DNA of 64,000 nucleotides, taken from NCBI GenBank assembly GCA_050949085.1, contig JBMNFB010000009.1:394878-458877 (forward strand), given 5' to 3'. The translations under genes were made by a program, and so were the position numbers. Every line of letters starts with the position of its first letter. Position 1 is the first letter of the stretch. Under the pieces are notes generated by a model, which did no database searches, had not been told where the DNA came from, and saw only the letters and a program-made list of their open reading frames with translations. Of the stretch, positions 15,624 through 24,820 are shown in pieces. The stretch is from JBMNFB01 sp050949085 (GTDB lineage Bacteria; Bacillota; UBA994; UBA5500).

Positions 15624-15674
15624 CGAGAAAAACAAAGAGGGGTGCCGCCGAACCTGACGTTCAGCAACACCCCC
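15624..15674 (-). terminator. terminator after clpC
   Basis: On the minus strand GGGGTGTTGCTGAAC pairs with GTTCGGCGGCACCCC and is followed by TCTTTGTTTTT. It lies just after the clpC stop, separating the ctsR operon from radA. Confidence 0.88.
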
Positions 15675-15696
15675 CTGACAGTGCCTGACCAGTATC

Positions 15697-18132
15697 CTAT
15701 TCTCTGGGTTGCCGCTGGAAGACCAGCTTGCCGTCTTCTGTCGTAACCAGCACATGATCGCCCTCGCGGAATTCGCGGGCCAGGATCTTCTCGGAGAGTT
15801 CATCCTCAACCTTACGCTGAATGGCTCGCCGCAACGGCCGGGCGCCAAAGGTCGGATCGTAGCCCTCTTCCGCCAGCAGATCCTTGGCCGACTCGTCCAG
15901 CTCAATGCCGATGCCCATTTCGTCCAGGCGTTTCTTCAGGTCAGCCGCCATCAGATCCACAATCTCCCGCAGTTGCTCTTTGTTCAGCTGGTGGAAGACG
16001 ATGATCTCGTCGATGCGGTTGAGGAACTCCGGACGGAAGGCGCGCTTCAGCTCGTCGGTAACCCGCTTCTTCATCGTCTCGTATTGATCCTCAGCCTGGA
16101 CGTCCTCGTCGGCAGTGGCGAAACCAAGGCTCGAACCGCGCTTGATCGTCTCGACGCCTACGTTGGAGGTCATGATCAGGACGGCATTCCGGAAGTCCAC
16201 GGTACGGCCCTTGCCATCCGTGAGGCGGCCGTCCTCCAGCACCTGGAGCAGCACGTTGAACACCTCCGGATGCGCCTTCTCAATCTCGTCCAGCAGCACC
16301 ACCGAATAAGGCTTGCGGCGAACTGCCTCGGTCAGCTGACCACCCTCGTCGTAACCGACGTAACCAGGCGGGGCACCGACCAGCCGGGACACAGCGTGGC
16401 GCTCCATATATTCGGACATGTCGATGCGAACCATGGAATCCTCCTGGCCGAAGAGTGCTGCAGCCAATGCTCTGGCCAGTTCGGTCTTGCCGACACCCGT
16501 TGGCCCCAGGAAGATGAACGAGCCGACTGGGCGCTTCGGATCCTTAAGCCCGGAGTGGGCACGCCGTATCGCGCGGGAGACCGCCTTCACCGCTTCGCTC
16601 TGGCCGACGACTCGCTCATGCAGGATCTTCTCCAGGTTGAGCAGGCGCTCCGCCTCCCCTTCCTCCATCTTGTTGACCGGGATGCCGGTCCAGCTGGAGA
16701 CGATCTGGGCAATATCTTCTTCGCTTACCGCCGCCTCGGCGGTGATGCGCTCCTTTTCCCAGGCGCTCTTCTTCTCGTCCAGCTCCACCTGCAGCTTCCG
16801 CTCCTCATCGCGCAGCGTAGCCGCCCGCTCGAAGTTTTCGGCGCGCTTGGCTGCCTCCTTCTCCTGACGGATCAGCGCCAGGCGTTCCTCCATCTCCTTC
16901 AGCTCGCCGGGGGCAGTATGCGCTGCCAGGCGTACCCGGCTGGAGGCTTCGTCAATGAGATCGATGGCCTTGTCGGGGAGGAAACGGTCGGAGATGAAGC
17001 GATCGGAGAGTCGCACCGCGGCCACCAGCGCCTCGTCGGTGATCTTGACGCGGTGATGTGCTTCGTAACGGTCGCGTAACCCCTTGAGTATCTCCAGCGC
17101 CTCCTCCGTCGTCGGCTCATCCACCATCACCGGCTGGAAGCGACGCGCCAGAGCGGCATCCTTCTCCACATGCTTGCGATATTCATCCAGCGTCGTAGCA
17201 CCGATGCACTGCAGTTCGCCTCGGGCCAGGGCCGGTTTCAGTATGTTGGAGGCGTCGATGGCGCCCTCGGCTCCGCCGGCGCCGATCAGGGTATGCAGCT
17301 CGTCGATGAAGATGATCACGTTGCCGGCCTGCTGAATCTCCTGAATCACCTTTTTCAGCCGCTCCTCAAACTCGCCCCGATACTTGGTGCCGGCGACGAT
17401 GGAGGCGAGATCGAGAGTCATCACCCGTTTGTTCTTGAGGATGTCGGGCACGGTGCCTGCATAGATACTCTGGGCCAAGCCTTCGGCGATGGCTGTCTTG
17501 CCGACACCAGGCTCGCCGATTAAAATCGGGTTGTTCTTGGTGCGCCGGCTGAGGATCTGGATGACGCGCTCAATCTCCTGACTGCGCCCCACCACGGGAT
17601 CCAGTTTTCCCTGCTGAGCCAGGGCAGTAAGATCCCGGCCGAACGAGTCCAGCGTCGGAGTGTTCCCTCCGCCAGCCACCCTGCTGGCCGCCTGGCTCGG
17701 GCTCGCCCCGGGTTTGCCGCCGCCACTCTGCCCCAGGGCAGCGCGCACGCTGTCCGGGCTCACGCCCAGCCCTTCCATCACCTTGGCTGCAACTCCGGTG
17801 CCCTCGCGAATCAGACCGAGAAGCAGGTGATCGCTGTCGATGGCGGGCATGCCGCTGCTGCGCGCTTCAAACAGCGCTATCTCCAGCACCTTCTTCACTC
17901 GAGCTGAGTAGCCCCTGACGTCACTGCCTGACTCGCCCGTGCCGATGATCTGCTCAATGGTGGTTCGCACCTGATCGGCCGACACCCCGATCTTCTTGGA
18001 GAGCTCCTCCCCTTCCTGCAAGATAGCCAATAACAAATGTTCAGTTCCCACCACCTGGTGCCCCAGGCGACGGGCTTCTTTTTCCGCCAGTACCATGATT
18101 CGCTGCGCCTGAGGCGTCAACGGAAACATCAT
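15697..18132 (-). CDS. clpC: ATP-dependent Clp protease ATPase subunit ClpC
   Basis: 811 residues. ClpC unfolds substrates, including McsB-phosphorylated proteins, and feeds them to ClpP. Two Clp-N repeats lie at 1-145. AAA-1 has Walker A GEPGVGKTAIAEGLA near 210. The UVR-type middle domain is around 420-460 (EEDERKLQVEL-like coiled coil). AAA-2 has Walker A GPTGVGKTELARALAAALFG near 545 and the clade-typical C-terminal D2 domain. Length is normal. It is the last gene of ctsR-mcsA-mcsB-clpC. Confidence 0.97.
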   Translation of the reverse strand: MMFPLTPQAQRIMVLAEKEARRLGHQVVGTEHLLLAILQEGEELSKKIGVSADQVRTTIEQIIGTGESGSDVRGYSARVKKVLEIALFEARSSGMPAIDSDHLLLGLIREGTGVAAKVMEGLGVSPDSVRAALGQSGGGKPGASPSQAASRVAGGGNTPTLDSFGRDLTALAQQGKLDPVVGRSQEIERVIQILSRRTKNNPILIGEPGVGKTAIAEGLAQSIYAGTVPDILKNKRVMTLDLASIVAGTKYRGEFEERLKKVIQEIQQAGNVIIFIDELHTLIGAGGAEGAIDASNILKPALARGELQCIGATTLDEYRKHVEKDAALARRFQPVMVDEPTTEEALEILKGLRDRYEAHHRVKITDEALVAAVRLSDRFISDRFLPDKAIDLIDEASSRVRLAAHTAPGELKEMEERLALIRQEKEAAKRAENFERAATLRDEERKLQVELDEKKSAWEKERITAEAAVSEEDIAQIVSSWTGIPVNKMEEGEAERLLNLEKILHERVVGQSEAVKAVSRAIRRAHSGLKDPKRPVGSFIFLGPTGVGKTELARALAAALFGQEDSMVRIDMSEYMERHAVSRLVGAPPGYVGYDEGGQLTEAVRRKPYSVVLLDEIEKAHPEVFNVLLQVLEDGRLTDGKGRTVDFRNAVLIMTSNVGVETIKRGSSLGFATADEDVQAEDQYETMKKRVTDELKRAFRPEFLNRIDEIIVFHQLNKEQLREIVDLMAADLKKRLDEMGIGIELDESAKDLLAEEGYDPTFGARPLRRAIQRKVEDELSEKILAREFREGDHVLVTTEDGKLVFQRQPRE

Positions 18133-18158
18133 CGATCTATCCCTCCTTTAGGCTCATG

Positions 18159-19229
18159 TTAATCCTTAGCCTGTAAGCGTTCTCTCACCAGTTCGGCGCG
18201 CTTCTGATCGCGCTCTGCCTCGCCCAGCTGCTGATCGGCCAGTCGCTGAACCATCGCCGGCTGGCTCATCACCAGCAGCTGGCTGAAGGCCCGGGTCGAA
18301 GGCACATCGATCAATTCTAGGTCAGCCCCCAGCTTCACGTCCGACAGCAGCCGCATCGACTCCTGGGAAGTCAGCAACCGGGCATTGGTCAAAACCCCAT
18401 AGGAGCGGTAAACGCGATCCTCCAGGACTACCCGGGCGGCCTTGAGCACTGCCTGCCGGCTGGCTCGCTCCTGCTCAATCAGCTGGCGGATGACTGCGCC
18501 CAGGTTCTGCAGAATCTCTTCTTCGCTCGGCCCCAGCGTGATCTGGTTGGAGATCTGAAACACATCCCCCGAGCTCTCAGTCCCTTCTCCGTAGAGCCCG
18601 CGGACTACCAGGCCTACCTTCGAAATCGCCGCCAGCATGTTGCCTATCTGCTGTGTCATCACCAGCCCCGGCAGGTGTACCATCACCGAAGCCCGGAGGC
18701 CCGTGCCTACGTTGGTCGGGCAGGCCGTCAGATAGCCATGCGTCTGGTCAAAGGCATATTCGAACCTGCCCTCCAGCCAGTCATCGCAACGACTGGCCAT
18801 TCGATAGCATTCCTCCAGCTGGAGACCGGATAGCAGACACTGGATCCGCAGATGATCCTCCTCGTTGATCATGATGCTGATTGCCTCATCATCGCGAACC
18901 AGCATCGCGGCACCTGCATGGCGGCTGCGCGCCAGGTCACGACTGATCAGGTGCTTCTCCACCAGCACCTCGCGATCGAGGCGGTCGAGGTCTGCCATCC
19001 TCACCAGCCGCAGACGGCCAACATCGCCGTGCTGGCTGCCGAGCACGACAAGATCGTCCACTTCCTGCAGCATCCGCTTAGCGTCCGTCTCCTGCATCAG
19101 ATGAGGAAAGGGATAGCCGCGCAGATTCCGTGCCAGCCGCACGCGGCTGGTGATCACCACATCGGCATCCGGCCCCTGATCGACTATCCAGCGACTACCT
19201 AACTCAGCAAATAAGCTGTCGCGCCGCAT
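18159..19229 (-). CDS. mcsB: protein-arginine kinase McsB
   Basis: 356 residues. McsB phosphorylates arginines, marking proteins for ClpCP and inactivating CtsR. Phosphagen-kinase-fold motifs are present: ITSRVRLARNLRGYPFP near the N-terminus, SIMINEEDHLRIQCL in the middle, CPTNVGTGLRASVMVHLP around 170-187, and the C-terminal RDGRGAE-like regulatory area is only weakly kept. Its ATG overlaps the mcsA stop (TAATG). Confidence 0.96.
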   Translation of the reverse strand: MRRDSLFAELGSRWIVDQGPDADVVITSRVRLARNLRGYPFPHLMQETDAKRMLQEVDDLVVLGSQHGDVGRLRLVRMADLDRLDREVLVEKHLISRDLARSRHAGAAMLVRDDEAISIMINEEDHLRIQCLLSGLQLEECYRMASRCDDWLEGRFEYAFDQTHGYLTACPTNVGTGLRASVMVHLPGLVMTQQIGNMLAAISKVGLVVRGLYGEGTESSGDVFQISNQITLGPSEEEILQNLGAVIRQLIEQERASRQAVLKAARVVLEDRVYRSYGVLTNARLLTSQESMRLLSDVKLGADLELIDVPSTRAFSQLLVMSQPAMVQRLADQQLGEAERDQKRAELVRERLQAKD

Positions 19230-19768
19230 TACTCCTTACCCCCCTCGGTCTGCTCCAGCTCCTGCCGCAGCTCACGAATCTGATCGCGCAGCTGGGCCGC
19301 CTTTTCAAACTCCTCCTGATCTACAGCCTGCTGCAACTCCGCACTCAGGCGGCGGATCTGCTGCTCCACCTTGACTACGCCCCCGGTGCGTTCCGGAATC
19401 TTCCCCGTATGTTTCGTCGTGCCCTGAATCCGGCGCAGCAGCGGGTCCAGCTGCCGATCAAAAGCCTGATAGCATTCGCCGCAGCCGAGGCGCCCGCTCT
19501 GGCTGAACTGCGCATAGCTCAGCCCGCAGGCAGGGCACTTGATCGTCTGCGCCGACGGGACGTCAGCAGATCCCTTACCGGTCCCCATATCCAGCAATCC
19601 GGCCAGAAGGCTATGGATGGAGAACCCGGGATTAAACCCAAATGATAGATCCAGATCACCCATCTGGCGTGCGCATTGCTCGCAGAGGTGATATTCGGTC
19701 TTCTGGTTGTTGACGACCTTTGTGTAGTGCACCGTCGCCGCTCGTTCCTTACACTCCTGACAAAGCAT
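19229..19768 (-). CDS. mcsA: McsB activator McsA (UVR/zinc-finger protein)
   Basis: 179 residues. McsA binds zinc, activates McsB and modulates CtsR. Two zinc-binding blocks are visible: CQEC...CEQC at 3-36 and CPAC...CGEC at about 83-106. The C-terminus is a UVR coiled coil (AVDQEEFEKAAQLRDQIREL). The stop overlaps the start of mcsB. Confidence 0.95.
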   Translation of the reverse strand: MLCQECKERAATVHYTKVVNNQKTEYHLCEQCARQMGDLDLSFGFNPGFSIHSLLAGLLDMGTGKGSADVPSAQTIKCPACGLSYAQFSQSGRLGCGECYQAFDRQLDPLLRRIQGTTKHTGKIPERTGGVVKVEQQIRRLSAELQQAVDQEEFEKAAQLRDQIRELRQELEQTEGGKE

Positions 19769-19821
19769 CTTCCTGACCCTCTTTCCCTATCAGATTAGTG
19801 AGGACTTGAAAATCTAACTAT

Positions 19822-20283
19822 CTAGCTATGCCGGTAGGCAGCAAGCAGCATCGACTTAAGAATCCTGGCCCGCAGCACATCGCGCCAGGGCAGTTCGGTC
19901 GAGAGCACGTCTCGCTGCAGTGCCGCCTGCATGATCATCGCTTCCCGTTCGTTGATGGCGCCATCGCGCAGCAGCCATTCAAGAATAGCCTCAGCGTTGC
20001 GCTGACTGATGGCCTCGTCGATAGCCTCAACCACCTTGCGAAAATCCTGCCGCGACGAAATCGGCAGGCGGGTGATGCGGATATACCCTCCGCCGCCCCG
20101 TCGCGTCTCCACATGGTAGCCGTGCTCCAGCAGGAAACGGGTAGACAGGACATAGTTGATCTGCGATGGGGCACAGGCAAAATGCTCCGCCAACTGAGCT
20201 CTCTGCAGGTCAACCGATCCATCGCTGCTCTGAGCAAGCAGTGCTTTAAGATACCGCTCAATAGTGTCTGCCAAGCTGGCCAT
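19822..20283 (-). CDS. ctsR: heat-shock repressor CtsR
   Basis: 153 residues. CtsR represses clp genes and is inactivated on heat stress through McsB/McsA. The N-terminal winged helix-turn-helix is clear (QLAEHFACAPSQINYVLSTRF), followed by the glycine-rich thermosensor wing VETRRGGGGYIRI. The C-terminal helical domain includes AMIMQAALQRDVLS. The ATG at 20283 gives the family length; an ATG at 20310 would add nine residues upstream of the ribosome site. CtsR operators lie at its promoter. Confidence 0.96.
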   Translation of the reverse strand: MASLADTIERYLKALLAQSSDGSVDLQRAQLAEHFACAPSQINYVLSTRFLLEHGYHVETRRGGGGYIRITRLPISSRQDFRKVVEAIDEAISQRNAEAILEWLLRDGAINEREAMIMQAALQRDVLSTELPWRDVLRARILKSMLLAAYRHS

Positions 20284-20301
20284 ATTAACTACTCGCCCCC
20301 T

Positions 20302-20318
20302 CCTGACCATCTTTGACC
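20302..20318 (-). promoter_or_regulatory. CtsR operator at the ctsR start
   Basis: On the minus strand GGTCAAA-GAT-GGTCAgg matches the CtsR heptad direct repeat, with two mismatches at the end of the second heptad. It lies just downstream of the predicted transcription start, so binding would block ctsR-operon transcription. Confidence 0.75.
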
Positions 20319-20326
20319 TTGATCAA

Positions 20327-20355
20327 ATTCTAGCCCAAAGTCTGGCAGCATTCAA
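20327..20355 (-). promoter_or_regulatory. sigma-A promoter of the ctsR operon
   Basis: TTGAAT (20355-20350) and TAGAAT (20332-20327), 17-bp spacer, minus strand. The CtsR operator begins about 9 bp downstream. Confidence 0.65.
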
Positions 20356-20432
20356 CAGCCTCTCAGCTCTATTTTTGCCCGTTTTAGCCGATTGCTACAA
20401 TTTACAGCTGGTTCTCGGGGTGAGACGAGTTT

Positions 20433-20449
20433 TTTGACCTTATTTGACC
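20433..20449. promoter_or_regulatory. perfect distal CtsR operator
   Basis: On the minus strand GGTCAAA-TAA-GGTCAAA is a full match to the CtsR consensus (two heptads, 3-bp spacer). It is about 115 bp upstream of the ctsR transcription start and 83 bp upstream of the divergent gene at 20532. No convincing promoter overlaps it on either strand. Confidence 0.85.
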
Positions 20450-20531
20450 TTTTGAAGCCGGGACATGGCGAATTAAGGTTTGTAGCAGACTAGATCCAGA
20501 AGGCAAGAACGATGAAGGGCGGGAAGTATCA

Positions 20532-20801
20532 GTGAGCAGGCAAGACTACCGAGGCGATGTTCAGGGCGACATTACCGTTGAAATCGACCAGAGTCCCATC
20601 TATCAATCACTGCATCCTGGCTGGCACGATACGGCGACTTTGCGCCGACCACTACAGGCGCGAGGCTGGTTCAGCAACGCCTGGGTGATGGACGGCAGGG
20701 CAGATCCGCGCCGGGGACAGCGGCTCACCGCCCTGCAGCTGGAGAATCAGCGCCTTGAGTCAAAGGGCCTTGACGATGGTGAGCCGGAAAGCAACAACTG
20801 A
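20532..20801 (+). CDS. small protein of unknown function beside the CtsR operator
   Basis: 89 residues from GTG, with GGGCGGGAAG seven to ten bases upstream. I do not recognise it. It is hydrophilic and lacks a signal peptide, membrane span or cysteines. The middle is rich in W/H/R (HPGWHDTATLRRPLQARGW), and the C-terminus is acidic and asparagine-rich (LDDGEPESNN). It is the only plus-strand gene between 12.8 and 35 kb apart from repeats and is divergent from ctsR. A perfect CtsR box lies upstream, so it could be a heat-shock gene (inference). It may also be a chance frame. Confidence 0.45.
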   Translation: MSRQDYRGDVQGDITVEIDQSPIYQSLHPGWHDTATLRRPLQARGWFSNAWVMDGRADPRRGQRLTALQLENQRLESKGLDDGEPESNN

Positions 20802-20872
20802 GGCAAGTCAGATATGACACGCTCCACACTGAGCACTAGCCATGTCATCCTCCTTACTGCAGCGTCGCCTGG

Positions 20873-20918
20873 ATAAAAACAAGGGCCTACCGCAGCTGTA
20901 TCGCGGCAGGCCCTTGTG
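20873..20918 (-). terminator. terminator after the EF-G-like gene
   Basis: On the minus strand CAAGGGCCTGCCGCG-ATACAG-CTGCGGTAGGCCCTTG is followed by TTTTT. Confidence 0.9.
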
Positions 20919-20933
20919 GCATCCTGTCTTCGC

Positions 20934-23009
20934 TTATTCTTCCTTCTTGGACTCGGCGATGATAGCTTCCGCCAGGTGCGCGGGGACCTCTTCATAATGC
21001 GCGTGGGACATGGTGAACGATGCCCGCCCCTGCGTCATCGAACGCAGGTCGGTGGCATAGCGAAACATCTCCGCTAGAGGAACCATCGCCTTCACCACCT
21101 GGAAACTACCCTGAGCTTCCATGCCCAGCACGCGACCGCGCTTCTTGTTCAGGTCGCCCATGATATCGCCCATGTACTGCTCGGGAACCGTGACTTCCAC
21201 ATTCATGATCGGCTCCAGGAGCACCGGCCTGGCCTCCATAAAGCCCTTCTTGAAGGCCATCGAGGCGGCAATCTTAAACGCCATCTCTGAGGAGTCAACA
21301 GTATGGTAAGAACCATCGGTCAGGGCCACGGTGACATCAACGACGGGGTACCCGGCCAGCACGCCCTCTTCCATGGTCTCGCGCACGCCCTTTTCTACCG
21401 CCGGGATGTACTGCCGCGGCACTGCACCGCCGAAGATCTTATCTTCGAAGATCAGCCCTTCGCCCAGGGGCGCCGGACTCATCTCAAACCAGACGTGGCC
21501 ATACTGCCCCTTGCCGCCAGACTGCTTCTTATGCTTGCCTTCCACCTTGGCCGTCCCGCGAATCGTCTCACGATAGGGCACGCGAGGCGTAACCAGGTTG
21601 ACTTCGGCCCCATACTTCTTGGCCAGCTTACTGGTAATCACATCGAGGTGCAAGTCGCCCATGCCCGAGATGACCAACTGCTTAGTCTCAGTGTTACGCT
21701 GCTGATGGAAGGTGGGATCCTCTTCCGCCAGTCTGGCCAGGCCAGCACCGACCTTCTCCTCGTCGCCCTTGGACTTGGCCTCCACCGCCAGAGACATGAC
21801 CGGCTCGGGGAAGCTGATAGAAGCATACTGAACCGGCTGGTCGCGATCGGCGAGGGTGTCGCTGGTCGTAGTCTCGTTCAGCTTAGCGACTGCGCCGATG
21901 TCACCGGCCGTAATCCGGTCCACGGCTTCCTGATTCTTGCCGCGCACCACAAACAGCTGGCCGATCCGCTCGTTGGTACCCTTGTTCACGTTATAAACTT
22001 GCGAGTCGGACCGGAACACGCCGGAGTAAACCCTAAACAGTGAGAGCTTCCCGACATAGGGGTCAGCCATCGTCTTGAAGACGAGGGCGGAGAACGGCTC
22101 ATCTTCCCGGGCGTGGCGCGTCACCTCTTCTCCCGTCCGGGGATTGGTGCCGACGGCCGGCTTGGACTTGGCCGGAGACGGGAAGGAACTGACAATGGTG
22201 TCCAACAGCATCTGCATGCCCATGTTCTTAGTAGCCGAGCCGCAGAAGACCGGGACCAGCTGGCCCGACTGAATGCTGGCGCGCACGCCTTCGGTGATCT
22301 CCTCATCCGTCAGCTGCTCGCCCTCGAGATACTTCATCAGGAGCTCATCATCGCTCTCGGCAACCGACTCAATCAGCGCCGTGCGATACGTTTCAATCTG
22401 ATCCTGCATATCGGCCGGGATCTCGCCCTCAACGACGGCACGGCCGTTGTCGCTGAACGTGTAGGCCTTGAGGGTGACCAGGTCAACCACGCCGCTGAAG
22501 CTGCCCTCAGCACCGATGGGCAGCATCACTGGAGCGACGCTGAGGCCGAAAGACTGACGCAGTGCCTCGAGAGTCCGATAGTAGTTGGCATTTTCGCGAT
22601 CCATCTTGTTGATGAAGATAGCGCGCGGCAGCTCATGCTCATCGCAGTAGTTCCAGACCTTCTCGGTGCCGACCTCGACCCCGGAGACGGCGCAGGCGAC
22701 GATCAGAGCAGAGTCCACTACCCGCAGCGAGGCACGCACTTCGCCGACAAAGTCAAAGTAGCCCGGTGTATCGATGAAGTTGATCTTATGCTCCTTCCAC
22801 TCCACCGGCAGCACACTGGCACCAACCGAAACAGTGCGCTTGATTTCCTCTGGGTCGTGGTCAGAAACGGTAGTGCCTTCCTCGACCTTGCCCAGGCGGT
22901 CCACCGCACGCGCCGTGTACAGGAGCGCCTCTGCCAGCGAAGTCTTACCAGCACCACCGTGAGAAACCAGGCCTACATTGCGCAGTTTTTCAATCGTGTA
23001 TTGCTTCAA
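20934..23009 (-). CDS. elongation factor G-like GTPase (EF-G paralogue)
   Basis: 691 residues. All EF-G domains are present: a GTPase domain with P-loop GLVSHGGAGKTSLAEALLY (canonical EF-G has AHIDAGKTT), DTPGYFDF and NKMDREN; domain II; then the YRETI(R) and GQYGHVWFEM segments of domains III-IV; and a C-terminal domain V. The P-loop SHGGAGKT places it in the second EF-G class rather than the housekeeping fusA next to rpsL/rpsG. The TTG at 23009 has AAGGAGG eight bases upstream; the ATG-led frame from 23045 would read through that box. Its exact role (translocation or recycling) cannot be told. Confidence 0.9.
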   Translation of the reverse strand: MKQYTIEKLRNVGLVSHGGAGKTSLAEALLYTARAVDRLGKVEEGTTVSDHDPEEIKRTVSVGASVLPVEWKEHKINFIDTPGYFDFVGEVRASLRVVDSALIVACAVSGVEVGTEKVWNYCDEHELPRAIFINKMDRENANYYRTLEALRQSFGLSVAPVMLPIGAEGSFSGVVDLVTLKAYTFSDNGRAVVEGEIPADMQDQIETYRTALIESVAESDDELLMKYLEGEQLTDEEITEGVRASIQSGQLVPVFCGSATKNMGMQMLLDTIVSSFPSPAKSKPAVGTNPRTGEEVTRHAREDEPFSALVFKTMADPYVGKLSLFRVYSGVFRSDSQVYNVNKGTNERIGQLFVVRGKNQEAVDRITAGDIGAVAKLNETTTSDTLADRDQPVQYASISFPEPVMSLAVEAKSKGDEEKVGAGLARLAEEDPTFHQQRNTETKQLVISGMGDLHLDVITSKLAKKYGAEVNLVTPRVPYRETIRGTAKVEGKHKKQSGGKGQYGHVWFEMSPAPLGEGLIFEDKIFGGAVPRQYIPAVEKGVRETMEEGVLAGYPVVDVTVALTDGSYHTVDSSEMAFKIAASMAFKKGFMEARPVLLEPIMNVEVTVPEQYMGDIMGDLNKKRGRVLGMEAQGSFQVVKAMVPLAEMFRYATDLRSMTQGRASFTMSHAHYEEVPAHLAEAIIAESKKEE

Positions 23010-23079
23010 TATGTTCTCCTCCTTCGCGAAAGCTGCGGCAGACATATCCGCCGCCCGCCGACTTTCGTCGTTTCACAAT

Positions 23080-23113
23080 CAAATCCGCCAGGACTTGAGA
23101 ATCCTAGATTCTT
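23080..23113. repeat. two adjacent hairpins upstream of the EF-G-like gene
   Basis: CAAATCC-GCCA-GGACTTG (23080-23097) is followed immediately by AGAATCC-TA-GATTCT (23098-23112). The first resembles hairpin A of the disA/murC arrays and of the tRNA spacers; it may be a degenerate member. Confidence 0.6.
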
Positions 23114-23217
23114 AAGGCGAAGGATGTCTCCGCTCCTCTAGAATAACCTTTTCGAGGGCACCGCCTGCGGGGCGAGCAAAAGGGACACCTTGTATGCTTT
23201 CGCCATTATCAGTATCG

Positions 23218-23241
23218 TTCCTGCCTGCTCCAGGCAGGGAA
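23218..23241 (-). terminator. hairpin after guaB, possible terminator
   Basis: On the minus strand TTCCCTGCCTG-GAG-CAGGCAGGAA forms a strong hairpin 28 bases after the guaB stop, but no T run follows, so termination is uncertain. Confidence 0.4.
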
Positions 23242-23268
23242 ATACTTCTTTGCTGCCAGGGCTGGCTC

Positions 23269-24735
23269 CTAGCGGCTATAGTTGGGGGCCTCCTTCGTAA
23301 TGGTCACGTCGTGAGGGTGACTCTCCGAGAGTCCGGCTGGGGTGATGCGGATCATCTGCGCCTGCTTCAGGCGAGCGATATCAGGCGACCCGGTGTAACC
23401 CATTCCGGCGCGGAGGCCGCCTACCAATTGATAGATGGTATCCGACAGCTGGCCTCGATAAGGCACCCGTCCCTCGATCCCTTCTGGGACCAGTTTGCGC
23501 ACATCCTCCTGGAAGTAGCGGTCGCGGCTGCCCTGCTCCATGGCGCCCAGCGAGCCCATGCCCCGGTATACCTTGTAGGTTCGCCCCTGATAGATAACCG
23601 TCTCCCCCGGGCTCTCCTCAGTGCCTGCCAGCAGATTGCCCAGCATCACCGCATCAGCACCGGCGGCGATTGCCTTGACAATATCGCCCGAGTATTTGAT
23701 TCCCCCGTCGGCGATTATCGGCACACCATAGGGGGCGGCGGCCAGAGCACATTCAAGAACGGCCGTGACCTGCGGGACACCGATGCCCGCCACGACGCGA
23801 GTCGTGCAGATCGAGCCGGGGCCGATCCCCACCTTGACAGCGTCGGCGCCGGCTTCGATCAACGCTATAGTCGCTGCAGCGGTGGCCACATTGCCGGCGA
23901 TCAGCTGCACATTGGGGAAGCGCTGCCGCAGCTGTTGCACAGCACGCAGCACGCCGGCGCTATGCCCATGCGCAGTATCGACGACCAGAACGTCGACACC
24001 GGCCGCGACCAGGGCCTCGGCCCGCTCCATCGAGCCGGCACCAACGCCTACGGCGGCGCCCACCCGCAGACGGCCGTGCTCATCCTTGGTCGCATTGGGG
24101 AACTGCCGCGTTTTCTCAATATCCTTGATGGTGATCAGCCCACGAAGGTTGTAGTGCTCGTCGACCAGGGGCAGCTTTTCTATCTTGTGTGCCCGCAGGA
24201 TCTGCTTCGCTTCCTCCAGCGTAGTTCCCACCGGAGCGGTGACCAGGTTGTCCTTGGTCATCACCTCGACGATGGGCCGCTGCAGGTTGCTCTCGAAGCG
24301 AATATCGCGGTTAGTGATAATGCCGATCAGGCGGCCATTTTCGACAATCGGCACGCCTGAAATATGATAGCGCTGCATCAGGTGCTCGGCGTCTGCGAGA
24401 AGATGGTCCTTGGACAAGGAAATCGGGTCGGTGATGACGCCATGTTCGGAACGCTTCACCCGGTCGATCTCCGAGGCCTGCTGTTCGATGGACATATTCT
24501 TGTGAATGACACCCAGGCCACCTTCCCGCGCGATGGCGATTGCCAGGCGGGATTCCGTCACCGTGTCCATACCTGCGCTGAGGATGGGAACGGCAAGCCT
24601 GATCTCCTTCGTCAACTGCGTCGAAGTGTCCACCTCATGAGGCAGCACTTCCGAATAGGCGGGAACCAGCAACACGTCATCGAAAGTCAGTCCCTCACGC
24701 CCGAACTTCTCCTGATACGCTGCGCGCAGATCCAT
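23269..24735 (-). CDS. guaB: inosine-5'-monophosphate dehydrogenase
   Basis: 488 residues. IMPDH oxidises IMP to XMP, the committed step to GMP. The N-terminal barrel strand GLTFDDVLLVPAYSEVLP is followed by a CBS-pair insert (about 95-210, with MTKDNLVTAPVGTTLEEA). The catalytic loop GIGPGSICTTR carries the active cysteine, and the flap YRGMGSLGAM is present. The start at 24735 is preferred; an ATG four codons upstream touches the AGGAG box. The gene stands alone with guaA not in view. Confidence 0.96.
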   Translation of the reverse strand: MDLRAAYQEKFGREGLTFDDVLLVPAYSEVLPHEVDTSTQLTKEIRLAVPILSAGMDTVTESRLAIAIAREGGLGVIHKNMSIEQQASEIDRVKRSEHGVITDPISLSKDHLLADAEHLMQRYHISGVPIVENGRLIGIITNRDIRFESNLQRPIVEVMTKDNLVTAPVGTTLEEAKQILRAHKIEKLPLVDEHYNLRGLITIKDIEKTRQFPNATKDEHGRLRVGAAVGVGAGSMERAEALVAAGVDVLVVDTAHGHSAGVLRAVQQLRQRFPNVQLIAGNVATAAATIALIEAGADAVKVGIGPGSICTTRVVAGIGVPQVTAVLECALAAAPYGVPIIADGGIKYSGDIVKAIAAGADAVMLGNLLAGTEESPGETVIYQGRTYKVYRGMGSLGAMEQGSRDRYFQEDVRKLVPEGIEGRVPYRGQLSDTIYQLVGGLRAGMGYTGSPDIARLKQAQMIRITPAGLSESHPHDVTITKEAPNYSR

Positions 24736-24820
24736 TTCGACCACCATCTCCTGCCCGAAAAATTATTACTAATGATAGCACATCCCCGGCGCCAGCACAA
24801 ATTCGGGCAGGCGAGGCAGC

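Noticed and set aside
15709..17079. 456-residue plus-strand reading frame across clpC
   Set aside because: Fully antisense to clpC with no protein-family resemblance; a shadow of high-GC third positions.
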